Assembly (NCBI GenBank): GCA_016281115.1
Contig: JAEEHZ010000134.1
Location: forward strand, 1 to 8,903
From: Clostridiaceae bacterium
GTDB lineage: Bacteria > Bacillota > Clostridia > Oscillospirales > Acutalibacteraceae
Reading direction: 5' to 3'
DNA length: 8,903 nt
Positions within the stretch are counted from its first letter, which is position 1; every line of letters starts with the position of its first letter. This document shows, in pieces, positions 1-6,232 of this stretch. The notes under the pieces were generated by a model. That model was not told where the DNA came from, did not search any database, and worked only from the letters and a program-made list of their open reading frames with translations. The position numbers were made by a program, and so were the translations under genes.

Positions 1-50
1 GTACCAATGTTAACGTGTGGCTTATTTCTTTCAAATTTTTCTTTTGCCAT
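1..50 (-). CDS. tuf: Elongation factor Tu, N-terminal fragment (cut by window edge)
   Basis: The minus strand encodes 16 complete codons, MAKEKFERNKPHVNIG, before the window ends. This is the highly conserved EF-Tu N-terminus, running up to the G1 region (NIGTIGHVDHGKTT in the family). EF-Tu is the GTPase that delivers aminoacyl-tRNA to the ribosomal A site. The ATG is preceded by the Shine-Dalgarno AAGGAG (60-65) at good spacing. It follows fusA in the usual rpsL-rpsG-fusA-tuf order, with a 155-nt gap that holds its own likely promoter. The identification rests on few residues, but both the match and the gene order are distinctive. Confidence 0.93.
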   Translation of the reverse strand, partial: MAKEKFERNKPHVNIG

Positions 51-100
51 GGGGAATCACTCCTTATTTTTATGTTATGCTCTTTTATAAGCTTGATGTA

Positions 101-129
101 ATTCTACCAACTTTTATTAAAAAAATCAA
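101..129 (-). promoter_or_regulatory. Sigma-A-type promoter for tuf inside the str operon
   Basis: Reading the minus strand, a -35 TTGATT (129-124) and a -10 TAGAAT (106-101) are separated by exactly 17 nt. The base triplet before the -10 is TGG, which fits an extended -10 (TGn). Transcription would start near position 94, about 45 nt before the tuf ATG. EF-Tu is needed in large excess over EF-G, so a dedicated tuf promoter makes sense. The spacer and flanks are AT-rich, which raises the chance of a spurious match. Confidence 0.6.
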
Positions 130-153
130 TAGTATTTTACAAATTACTTTAAT

Positions 154-185
154 AAACAGGCAAAATTTTTATATTTTTCCTGTTT
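154..185 (-). other. Hairpin between fusA and tuf
   Basis: AAACAGG (154-160) is complementary to CCTGTTT (179-185). After one mismatch the stem continues with five A-T pairs, leaving a loop of about 6 nt. In the transcribed minus direction the stem is followed by TATTAAAG rather than a run of U. It is therefore at best a weak terminator, or an mRNA processing or stability element separating fusA from tuf. Confidence 0.4.
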
Positions 186-205
186 TATCCTTTGAAGCGG
201 TGTTA

Positions 206-2284
206 TCAGTCTTTCTTTTGACGTGCCGTAATAACTGCCTCTGCAACGCTCTTCGGTATTTCCGCATAGTGGCTGGGCTCCATTACATATTGACCTCTGC
301 CCTGAGTTTTACTTCTCATATCGGTAGCGTATCCGAACATCTCGGAAAGCGGAACCATAGCGGTAACGCGCTGTGCGCCGTTATCTGCTTCCTGACTTTG
401 TATCATACCTCTGCGGGAGTTAAGGTCGCCTATAACGTTACCCATATACTCCTCGGGAACTATAACCGAAACCTTCATGATAGGCTCCAAAAGTGCAGGG
501 TCGGCTTTTCTCATAGCCTCTTTGAACGCCATTGAGCCGGCGATCTTAAATGCCATTTCGGATGAGTCAACCTCGTGATAAGAACCGTCGTAAAGCGTTA
601 CCTTAACGTCTACAACGTTGTAGCCTGCAACTACGCCGCTGAGCATTGCGCCTTGGATACCTGCGTCAACAGCAGGAATATATTCCTTCGGGATAGCTCC
701 GCCGACAACCTCGTTGACGAATTCGTAACCCTTTTCGGGGTTAGGCTCAACTCTGATTTTAACATGGCCGTATTGACCCTTACCGCCTGACTGACGGGCA
801 TATTTCTGGTCAACATCCGCGCCTCTGCGGATAGTCTCTTTGTATGCAACCTGAGGCTTACCGATGTTAGCTTCTACCTTAAATTCACGCAAAAGTCTGT
901 CTACGATGATCTCAAGGTGAAGCTCACCCATACCCGCTATGATCGTTTGACCTGTTTCTTCGTCTGTGTAAGCCTTAAAGGTTGGATCTTCTTCCGCGAG
1001 CTTTGCAAGAGCAATGCTCATCTTTTCCTGACCTGCCTTTGTTTTAGGCTCTATTGCAACTCTGATAACAGGATCCGGGAATTCCATAGACTCCAAGATA
1101 ACGGGATGTTCCTCGTCACAAAGAGTATCGCCTGTTGTTGTATTTTTTATACCAACTGCAGCAGCTATATCACCTGCGTAACAGGTCTCTATATCTTCTC
1201 TGTTGTTGGCGTGCATCTGTAAGATACGTCCTATTCTCTCGTGCTTGTCCTTTGTTGAGTTATAAACGGCGCTGCCCTTGTTAAGAACGCCCGAATAAAC
1301 TCTGAAGAAGCACAGCTTACCAACATAAGGGTCTGTTGCGATCTTAAATGCAAGAGCAGAGAAAGGCTCTGTGTCTGATGCGTGACGGCAGGTATCTTCG
1401 CCTGTTTCGGGGTTTACGCCCTTAATGGCGGGGATGTCTGTCGGTGCGGGCATATAGTCCACTATCGCATCCAAAAGCTTTTGAACGCCCTTGTTACGGT
1501 AAGAAGTACCGCAGCATACGGGAACCATTTCATTAGCTATTGTAGATTTTCTGATTTGAGTTTTGATCTCGTCTAATGTGAGCTCCTCGCCTGCGAGATA
1601 TTTTTCCATAAGGTTCTCGTCAAGCTCTGCAACGTGCTCGATAAGCTCATCGTGATATTTCTGAGCAAGCTCTTTCATATCATCGGGAATCTCTTCGTCT
1701 CTCATATCCTGACCGAGCTCATCATAATATACCTCGGCTCTCATTTCAACGAGGTCAACTATTCCTCTGAAGGTCTCTTCACAGCCTATCGGAAGCTGGA
1801 TCGGAACAGCATTACATTTAAGTCTGTCTTTCATCATCTGAACAACATGATAAAAATCGGCGCCCATAATGTCCATCTTATTTATATAAACCATACGGGG
1901 AACCTGATAGTTGTCAGCCTGACGCCACACAGTCTCAGACTGCGGCTCAACGCCGCCTTTGGCACAAAGTACGGTTACACTGCCGTCCAAAACACGCAAA
2001 GAACGCTCAACTTCTACGGTGAAGTCAACGTGTCCCGGTGTGTCTATTATATTTATTCTATGCTTTTTCCAAAAGCAAGTTGTTGCAGCAGATGTAATTG
2101 TAATACCACGCTCCTGCTCCTGTACCATCCAGTCCATAGTAGCGGCACCATCATGTGTTTCGCCTATTTTGTGGTTTTTTCCGGTATAGAAGAGGATACG
2201 CTCAGTTGTTGTTGTTTTACCGGCATCTATATGTGCCATGATGCCGATATTACGCGTCATTTCAAGTGAAACTTGTCTTGGCAT
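206..2284 (-). CDS. fusA: Elongation factor G
   Basis: This encodes the 692-residue translocation GTPase EF-G, which moves tRNA and mRNA through the ribosome and, with RRF, splits post-termination ribosomes. The length is normal for the family. Motifs run in order: G1 AHIDAGKT (17-24), switch I/G2 around RGITITSAATT (59-69), G3 DTPGH (81-85), G4 NKMD (135-138), then domains II-V up to a normal C-terminus. The ATG start is preceded by AGGAGG (2291-2296), 5 nt upstream. It is the third gene of the str operon, 80 nt after rpsG, with a terminator-like hairpin in the gap. No internal stops or frameshifts were seen, and it looks like the housekeeping copy. Confidence 0.98.
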   Translation of the reverse strand: MPRQVSLEMTRNIGIMAHIDAGKTTTTERILFYTGKNHKIGETHDGAATMDWMVQEQERGITITSAATTCFWKKHRINIIDTPGHVDFTVEVERSLRVLDGSVTVLCAKGGVEPQSETVWRQADNYQVPRMVYINKMDIMGADFYHVVQMMKDRLKCNAVPIQLPIGCEETFRGIVDLVEMRAEVYYDELGQDMRDEEIPDDMKELAQKYHDELIEHVAELDENLMEKYLAGEELTLDEIKTQIRKSTIANEMVPVCCGTSYRNKGVQKLLDAIVDYMPAPTDIPAIKGVNPETGEDTCRHASDTEPFSALAFKIATDPYVGKLCFFRVYSGVLNKGSAVYNSTKDKHERIGRILQMHANNREDIETCYAGDIAAAVGIKNTTTGDTLCDEEHPVILESMEFPDPVIRVAIEPKTKAGQEKMSIALAKLAEEDPTFKAYTDEETGQTIIAGMGELHLEIIVDRLLREFKVEANIGKPQVAYKETIRRGADVDQKYARQSGGKGQYGHVKIRVEPNPEKGYEFVNEVVGGAIPKEYIPAVDAGIQGAMLSGVVAGYNVVDVKVTLYDGSYHEVDSSEMAFKIAGSMAFKEAMRKADPALLEPIMKVSVIVPEEYMGNVIGDLNSRRGMIQSQEADNGAQRVTAMVPLSEMFGYATDMRSKTQGRGQYVMEPSHYAEIPKSVAEAVITARQKKD

Positions 2285-2308
2285 AAAATCCTCCTATAAA
2301 AATGAATA

Positions 2309-2334
2309 AAACCCCTGCCGCAAAGCCGGGGTTT
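2309..2334 (-). terminator. Terminator-like hairpin between rpsG and fusA
   Basis: AAACCCC (2309-2315) pairs with GGGGTTT (2328-2334). After one mismatch the stem gains two more G-C pairs around a 6-nt loop. In the minus direction the stem is followed by TATTCATTTTT and then directly by the fusA Shine-Dalgarno. The shape is that of a partial intrinsic terminator or processing site, which could lower fusA transcription relative to rpsL and rpsG. The U-tract is interrupted, so full termination is unlikely. Confidence 0.5.
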
Positions 2335-2364
2335 ATATTCCGCCGCTTAATTTTGCGGTACAAA

Positions 2365-2835
2365 TTACCATCTGTAGTGTGCGAAAGCCTTGTTGGCCTC
2401 AGCCATTTTGTGTGTATCGTCACGCTTTTTGGCTGCTCCGCCGACACCGTTAATGGCATCGAGAATTTCGCCCGCGAGTCTTTCTTTCATCGTTCTCTCA
2501 GAACGGAGTCTTGAATATTTAGATATCCAGCGCAAGCCTAAGGTTTGTCTTCTTTCGGGACGAACCTCCATAGGTACCTGATATGTTGCGCCGCCTACAC
2601 GACGAGCCTTTACCTCTAAAACAGGCATAACGCTGTCCATAGCCTGCTCAAACACCTCTAAGGCGTCTTTTCCTGTTTTTTCAGTAATAATATCAAATGC
2701 GCCGTAAACTATCTTTTGTGCTACACCTTTCTTACCGTCATACATGATGTTGTTGATAAGACGTGTAACGAGCTTTGAATTGTAAATTGGATCCGGCAAA
2801 ACATCACGTTTTGCTATTTGACCTCTTCTTGGCAC
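2365..2835 (-). CDS. rpsG: 30S ribosomal protein S7 (GTG start)
   Basis: S7 nucleates assembly of the 30S head by binding the 3' domain of 16S rRNA, and it contacts the E-site tRNA. The protein reads (V/M)PRRGQIAKRDVLPDPIYNSK and ends NKAFAHYRW, both typical of S7. I chose the GTG at 2835: it gives 156 residues, the usual S7 length, starts at the conserved PRRG, and sits 8 nt after the Shine-Dalgarno AAGGAGG (2844-2850). An upstream in-frame GTG at 2853 would add six residues encoded largely by that ribosome-binding site, so it is rejected. It lies 135 nt downstream of rpsL, a long gap for this operon, containing a hairpin. Confidence 0.97.
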   Translation of the reverse strand: MPRRGQIAKRDVLPDPIYNSKLVTRLINNIMYDGKKGVAQKIVYGAFDIITEKTGKDALEVFEQAMDSVMPVLEVKARRVGGATYQVPMEVRPERRQTLGLRWISKYSRLRSERTMKERLAGEILDAINGVGGAAKKRDDTHKMAEANKAFAHYRW

Positions 2836-2898
2836 TTTACTTCCCTCCTTCACTATTTATGATATCATAGGTACTCGAAAGCGACTGACTCTTCCGCC

Positions 2899-2936
2899 GT
2901 GCCAATACAGTATATATAAAGCACCGTATTGTGCAC
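2899..2936 (-). promoter_or_regulatory. Hairpin in the rpsL-rpsG intercistronic gap (possible S7 target)
   Basis: The two arms 2899-2908 and 2926-2936 form ten base pairs with a single bulged base (2932) and a 17-nt loop. A separate 12-nt perfect palindrome, TATGATATCATA (2858-2869), lies just upstream of the rpsG ribosome-binding site. In E. coli, S7 represses its operon by binding the rpsL-rpsG gap. A similar role here is only inferred from position, because I cannot match the E. coli S7 site by sequence. Confidence 0.35.
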
Positions 2937-2970
2937 ATAACTATTTTAGTTATCGGGATTTATCCAGTCC

Positions 2971-3390
2971 TTACTTACCTGCCTTTGGACGCTTTGCGCC
3001 ATATTTGGAACGTGCCTGCATACGTTTTGCAACGCCCTGTGCGTCGAGAGTTCCTCTTATAATATGGTAACGAACACCCGGGAGATCCTTTACACGACCG
3101 CCTCTTATAAGAACAACGCTGTGCTCCTGAAGATTGTGTCCTACACCGGGGATATAAGAGCTTACCTCTATACCGTTTGAAAGTCTTACTCTGGCTATCT
3201 TTCTTAAAGCCGAGTTAGGCTTTTTGGGTGTGGCAGTTTTAACTGCTGTGCAAACGCCTCTCTTTTGCGGTGAGTTCTGGTCTATTGCTCTTCTCTTCTT
3301 AGAGTTCCATCCCTTCAAAAGAGCAGGAGCCTTTGCCTTTCTCTCGGAAACCTCTCTGCCGCTGCGAACAAGCTGGTTAAAGGTTGGCAT
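2971..3390 (-). CDS. rpsL: 30S ribosomal protein S12
   Basis: S12 (139 residues) sits at the 30S decoding centre. The sequence begins MPTFNQLVRSGR and contains SPQKRGVCT, TPKKPNSALRK, GHNLQEHSVVLIRGGRVKDLPGVRYH and SKYGAKRP, which are family hallmarks. The lysines where streptomycin-resistance changes arise are wild type: K56/K57 in TPKKPNS (equivalent to E. coli K42/K43) and the later RVKDLPG lysine. The insertion before SPQKRG gives the long, Gram-positive form. GVCTAVKT, with Ala where many bacteria have Arg, is, as I recall, usual in Clostridia. The ATG follows AAGGAGG (3402-3408) by 11 nt. It is the first gene of the str operon. Confidence 0.98.
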   Translation of the reverse strand: MPTFNQLVRSGREVSERKAKAPALLKGWNSKKRRAIDQNSPQKRGVCTAVKTATPKKPNSALRKIARVRLSNGIEVSSYIPGVGHNLQEHSVVLIRGGRVKDLPGVRYHIIRGTLDAQGVAKRMQARSKYGAKRPKAGK

Positions 3391-3420
3391 ACTTTGCTAT
3401 TCCTCCTTTCCTCAAAAATA

Positions 3421-3530
3421 GGCGTATTAACGCCGATATATGTTTTTATTCGGATTACAATATTTTCCCCGAAAAAACATCTGTTATTCACTGTGTGGAA
3501 CATTTTGGAGCAAAAAAACTTATTTTTTGC
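3421..3530 (-). promoter_or_regulatory. Structured str operon leader with three hairpins
   Basis: The leader from the predicted start (about 3545) to rpsL is roughly 155 nt. Hairpin A is GCAAAAAA/TTTTTTGC (3523-3530 with 3510-3517). Hairpin B pairs 3473-3480 with 3440-3447 (8 bp) and, past a 2-nt bulge, TCGG with CCGA (4 bp). Hairpin C is GGCGT-TAAT-ACGCC (3421-3434), followed by TATTTTTG, and resembles a short intrinsic terminator about 30 nt before the rpsL ATG. This layout could allow attenuation or r-protein feedback, but I recognise no known riboswitch or leader family. The A/T-rich stems of A and B could form by chance. Confidence 0.4.
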
Positions 3531-3550
3531 CGCAAACCCCACAATTTGGT

Positions 3551-3579
3551 ATTGTACCACATCAAATTGGGCTTGTCAA
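3551..3579 (-). promoter_or_regulatory. Sigma-A promoter of the str operon
   Basis: On the minus strand a perfect -35 TTGACA (3574-3579) and a -10 TACAAT (3551-3556) are separated by exactly 17 nt. This near-consensus pair in the 240-nt gap between gatD and rpsL is the expected strong promoter for the ribosomal operon. Transcription should start near 3545. There is no convincing terminator between the gatD stop and this promoter, so some transcription from upstream may also read through. Confidence 0.85.
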
Positions 3580-3630
3580 GCACCAATTTAAAGCTTTTTT
3601 ATCTGCTTTTTACAAAATCTGCAATAAGTA

Positions 3631-4362
3631 TTATTTTTCGTTTTCAAGCCTTTCCAAAAGCTGTTTTACTGAGTTATAGTGGCTTTTTTCCATATATTTA
3701 TAAATATCCTGTGATTGCACCTGCGTATTTATCTCGCAGCCGAGTTTTTGGGCTGTCATATTCAGAAAATGCAGATTTTTAACAAACACTGGACCTATAA
3801 GGTGTGTGCCGAATGTATTGTTTTTCACAAAGCCTTCGTCGCCGCCTTCTTTTTCGTTGCCGAAGCCCATTTTCATTTTGAATAGGGGAGTATCTACCCC
3901 CTTGGTGACGCTGCATTTATTGATAAATCCTATATGATAAACTTCGCTGTATTCGGCGGACGCAAGACAATCGCCTACAATTCTTTTTGTGCCTTCCGCC
4001 GTTTCAAAATTCCCTATGCCAAGTGCAGAAAACTCTGTTCCGTCGGCTGCAGTGATCTTTTTACCCAATATTTCAAACGCGTTGCCCGTAAACAGCATAA
4101 CTTTATTATCTTCGCTTGCTTTTGTGAGCGCTTCTTTATACTTCTCAATATCTTTTAAAACGATCTTTTGGTTTTTTTCGGTGCCTGAGCCCATATAATA
4201 AAAGTTATAACCGGAAATATCTTTTTCTTCGTACAGGTTTAAGGTGTCTGTGATAACATTTGCGCCGTTATCTGAAAGATATTTTTGCAAAAGTGTTATA
4301 TTCGCGTATTCGCCGTATAAATTCATTATATCGTCATACATATGTAATATTTTTACTTCCAC
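3631..4362 (-). CDS. gatD: GatD-like class I glutamine amidotransferase-fold protein lacking the catalytic Cys and His
   Basis: The N-terminus (VKILHMYDDIMNLYGEYANI), GSGTEKNQ and GTHLIGPVFVKN show the fold of GatD, the subunit that with MurT amidates D-glutamate in lipid II using glutamine. Numbering from the GTG at 4362 (243 residues), the nucleophile elbow reads LFTGNAFEILG where the family has ICGGYQLLG, so the Cys is Thr92. The catalytic-His motif GTYxHGP reads GTHLIGP, so that position is Ile189, with a His two residues earlier. No cysteine replaces the nucleophile locally; Cys150 lies elsewhere. Glutaminase activity is therefore doubtful. The upstream in-frame GTG at 4371 lies inside the site GAGGTGA (4368-4374), so 4362 is preferred. 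The gene follows murT almost directly, implying translational coupling and a complex. The rest of the protein looks intact, not decayed. Confidence 0.8.
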   Translation of the reverse strand: MEVKILHMYDDIMNLYGEYANITLLQKYLSDNGANVITDTLNLYEEKDISGYNFYYMGSGTEKNQKIVLKDIEKYKEALTKASEDNKVMLFTGNAFEILGKKITAADGTEFSALGIGNFETAEGTKRIVGDCLASAEYSEVYHIGFINKCSVTKGVDTPLFKMKMGFGNEKEGGDEGFVKNNTFGTHLIGPVFVKNLHFLNMTAQKLGCEINTQVQSQDIYKYMEKSHYNSVKQLLERLENEK

Positions 4363-4372
4363 AGGCTTCACC

Positions 4373-5698
4373 TCATTTTATTTCTATGTTTGATAAAAAC
4401 TTCGCCTTGTCGGAAAAGCACGTTACGGCATACAGATCTTCATAGTCGTTGTGCCTTATGTGTCTGCACGCGTCGTCAATGCTTTCATACACTTTGATCT
4501 TAGACTTGTCGATCGTGCTGAATTCGGCACGCAGCGCCAGATCGTTACAATACTTTCCGCACAGATATATGTTTTTGATATGTGTGCAGCCGAGCAGATC
4601 AAAATTAATATCCCACAGCCAAGATGTCTCGGTGGTGAAATATTTACGGCTTATAGCATCCACTATAATTATTACGCTGCACATTTTTCCCGATTCCGAA
4701 ATATATTTGAACGACATATCGTAAGAAATGGAATTCTCATGCTTGGACACAAGAAACGTGCCTTGATGCTTTCCCAGTGTAAAACGTATAAATCTGCCGT
4801 TTTTGAGTATGTAGTTGCACATAAGCGCGGCAATTTTCTCTTTTTCCACACCTGCAAGTGAACAGGCCGTAAAAGCCGCGAGTATGTTATATATATTGTA
4901 AATGCTTTTGAAAGCAAGCTTGATATTGTACTTACCGTCTATGGTAATTGAGTCGTTTTCAAGATCAACATTTGTTACGGAGTATTGAGTATCGTTTCTC
5001 TTGAAGCCGCAGTTTTCACAGATATATTTTCCTATATGGTTAAAGTGATAATATTCATATTTCATCGGCTTTTGGCAGGCGGGACAATAAAGCGCGTCGT
5101 TGTAAACGCCTTCAAAGATTTCCGTATCAACGCTGCACTTGTCTACCCCAAACCAAATAACATTATCTCTGTCTTTTCCGAATAAAGAAACAAACGGGTC
5201 ATCGGCATTGAGTACCAATGTGGTATCAGCGGGTATGCTTTCCTTTATGGCGTCAAATACCCACATCGGGTGTCCGTTTCGTGTAAGCTGGTCGCGGTAA
5301 AGATTTGTTATAATATAATATGTAGGAGAAAACCATTTAAAAGTATATTTCGCATATCGCTCGTCGGATTCAATGAGAAGCACATCCGCTTTTACCTTTC
5401 CGCTCAAGGTGCAGTTATCAAGGACCATTGTTGTAACGCCCTCTATTTGATTTGAGCCCTCAACATTATAAGCAACCTTCAATCCGCTGCTTTTAAGCAC
5501 GCTTGCTATCATTTCTACCGTAGATGTTTTTCCGTTGCTGCCTGTTACGGCAATAATTTTTTCGGGCAGCGTCACTTTTTTTAATATATCGGGACAAATT
5601 TTCAGGGCATATCTTCCCGGTAAACTTGAGCCCTTTCCCACAAAAGAACCGATAAACCTTACAAGCTTGCAGATCAATATCGCAATTAATTTTTTCAT
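4373..5698 (-). CDS. murT: MurT-like Mur ligase family protein (partner of the GatD-like protein)
   Basis: This 441-residue protein resembles MurT, the ATP-dependent Mur-ligase-like subunit of lipid II isoglutaminyl synthase. Visible features in order: hydrophobic N-terminus; P-loop TGSNGKTST (52-60, Lys57); IESDE (109-113); NLYRDQLTRNG (132-142); a Cys4 zinc ribbon (C205, C208, C227, C230) with KYEYYHFNHIGKY between, typical of MurT and absent from ordinary Mur ligases; YNIYNILAA (267-275); NGRFIRF; and TSWLWDINF (358-366). Two C-terminal motifs I expect in MurT are not recognisable: LxKNPxGxN reads VSKHENSIS (317-325), and the DNxxDG stretch before SWxWD reads DAISRKYFTTE (347-357). The ATG start has a weak purine-rich site upstream. 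The stop overlaps the gatD ribosome-binding site. ATP binding is likely; canonical lipid II amidation is uncertain. Confidence 0.83.
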   Translation of the reverse strand: MKKLIAILICKLVRFIGSFVGKGSSLPGRYALKICPDILKKVTLPEKIIAVTGSNGKTSTVEMIASVLKSSGLKVAYNVEGSNQIEGVTTMVLDNCTLSGKVKADVLLIESDERYAKYTFKWFSPTYYIITNLYRDQLTRNGHPMWVFDAIKESIPADTTLVLNADDPFVSLFGKDRDNVIWFGVDKCSVDTEIFEGVYNDALYCPACQKPMKYEYYHFNHIGKYICENCGFKRNDTQYSVTNVDLENDSITIDGKYNIKLAFKSIYNIYNILAAFTACSLAGVEKEKIAALMCNYILKNGRFIRFTLGKHQGTFLVSKHENSISYDMSFKYISESGKMCSVIIIVDAISRKYFTTETSWLWDINFDLLGCTHIKNIYLCGKYCNDLALRAEFSTIDKSKIKVYESIDDACRHIRHNDYEDLYAVTCFSDKAKFLSNIEIK

Positions 5699-5763
5699 AT
5701 ATATTCTTCTTTCCGTACTTTTAAACGATACAGTTTATACTGGATAAAATAGGCATAACTTAA

Positions 5764-5785
5764 CCCCCCGGCATACGTCGAGGGG
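5764..5785 (-). terminator. Hairpin downstream of tRNA-Glu, possible weak terminator
   Basis: On the minus strand CCCCTCG (5785-5779) pairs with CGGGGGG (5770-5764), seven pairs including one G-U, around a short loop. It starts 8 nt after the tRNA CCA end. It is followed by TTAAGTTATG, not a U-run, so it may be a 3' processing or partial termination signal. Read-through into murT is plausible, since I see only a weak possible promoter for murT in the 94-nt gap. Confidence 0.4.
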
Positions 5786-5792
5786 TGTTCTT

Positions 5793-5867
5793 TGGTGACC
5801 CGGACGAGAATCGAACTCGTGTTACCGCCGTGAAAGGGCGGTGTCTTAACCGCTTGACCACCGGGCC
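5793..5867 (-). tRNA. tRNA-Glu (anticodon UUC)
   Basis: The minus strand folds into a full cloverleaf. The acceptor stem GGCCCGG pairs with CCGGGTC (one G-U), the discriminator is A, and CCA is encoded (5793-5795). The anticodon stem CCGCC/GGCGG carries loop CTTTCAC with anticodon TTC (5832-5834). The T arm is ACGAG-TTCGATT-CTCGT. Length is 72 nt plus CCA. It lies 5 nt downstream of tRNA-Met and is evidently co-transcribed with it. Confidence 0.97.
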
Positions 5868-5872
5868 TTATT

Positions 5873-5949
5873 TGGTAGCGGAAATAGGACTTGAACCTAC
5901 GACACATCGGGTATGAACCGATTGCTCTAGCCAGCTGAGCTATTCCGCC
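5873..5949 (-). tRNA. tRNA-Met, elongator type (anticodon CAU)
   Basis: The cloverleaf is complete with encoded CCA (5873-5875). The acceptor is GGCGGAA/TTCCGCT, with a G1-U72 wobble as I recall for the Bacillus elongator tRNA-Met. The D arm is AGCTCAGCTGGCTAGAGC. The anticodon stem ATCGG/CCGAT holds loop TTCATAC with CAT at 5913-5915. The anticodon stem lacks the three G-C pairs of initiator tRNA, so this is the elongator form. A tRNA-Ile read with lysidine also has CAT in the gene; the body here fits tRNA-Met better. Confidence 0.93.
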
Positions 5950-5992
5950 ACAATAAACGAAAGCTCTGCTCCCGCCGAACTAACGCTTGGCT

Positions 5993-6021
5993 ATTATACA
6001 GCAACGTTTTTTAATTGTCAA
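5993..6021 (-). promoter_or_regulatory. Perfect-consensus sigma-A promoter for the tRNA-Met/tRNA-Glu unit
   Basis: The minus strand carries TTGACA (6016-6021), a 17-nt spacer and TATAAT (5993-5998), all matching consensus. The start should fall near 5986, giving a 5' leader of about 37 nt removed by RNase P. Such a strong promoter fits stable RNA, and it may also supply transcription for murT and gatD by read-through. Confidence 0.9.
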
Positions 6022-6151
6022 TACTTTTTATGTTATTTTTTGACCTATTTTTTTACGTTTTTTTACAACCTTAACGATAGGCAATATGAGCGCTTTTATC
6101 TCACTTATAAAAATTGTAACCATATTTTTTAAAAATTTTCAAAAAAATATA

Positions 6152-6180
6152 TTGCAGTTTTTCAAATGATAATATATAAT
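6152..6180 (+). promoter_or_regulatory. Sigma-A promoter for the secreted protein gene
   Basis: TTGCAG (6152-6157), a 17-nt spacer and a perfect -10 TATAAT (6175-6180) lie about 53 bases before the ATG at 6233, giving a leader of roughly 45 nt. It is divergent from the tRNA promoter, the two -35 elements being about 130 bp apart. The DNA between them (6022-6151) is AT-rich with runs of A and T, which could act as UP elements; I see no gene in the gap. Confidence 0.75.
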
Positions 6181-6232
6181 ACTTAGGAGATGTGCTTTTA
6201 CATTATTTTTTTATGCATAGGAGGATTCTAAA

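Noticed and set aside
1634..2269. Plus-strand 211-codon open frame antisense to fusA
   Set aside because: It lies fully opposite the well-supported EF-G gene, has no family resemblance and no good promoter or ribosome-binding site. It is a reading-frame shadow.
2836..2853. Extended S7 start at the GTG at 2853
   Set aside because: The six extra residues would be encoded largely by the Shine-Dalgarno site of the GTG at 2835, and the shorter form has the normal 156-residue length.
3200..3250. Streptomycin-resistance type change in S12
   Set aside because: The lysines in TPKKPNS and in RVKDLPG are wild type. The Ala in GVCTAVKT is, as I recall, common in Clostridia.
3315..3560. Minus-strand 81-codon open frame across the str leader and the start of rpsL
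   Set aside because: It overlaps rpsL out of frame, its GTG start lies upstream of the predicted transcription start, and it resembles no known protein. The internal ATG at about 3503 has no good ribosome-binding site.
3580..3630. Terminator for gatD before the str promoter
   Set aside because: Only a 4-bp AAGC/GCTT stem is visible and no U-run follows, so I do not call a terminator.
5270..5455. Short plus-strand open frames opposite murT and gatD (for example 4451-4861, 5270-5455)
   Set aside because: They lie opposite conserved MurT/GatD coding sequence, lack ribosome-binding sites and have no recognisable domains.
5873..5949. Initiator tRNA-fMet
   Set aside because: The anticodon stem is ATCGG/CCGAT rather than the three G-C pairs of initiator tRNA, and the acceptor begins GG with a G-U first pair rather than the initiator mismatch.
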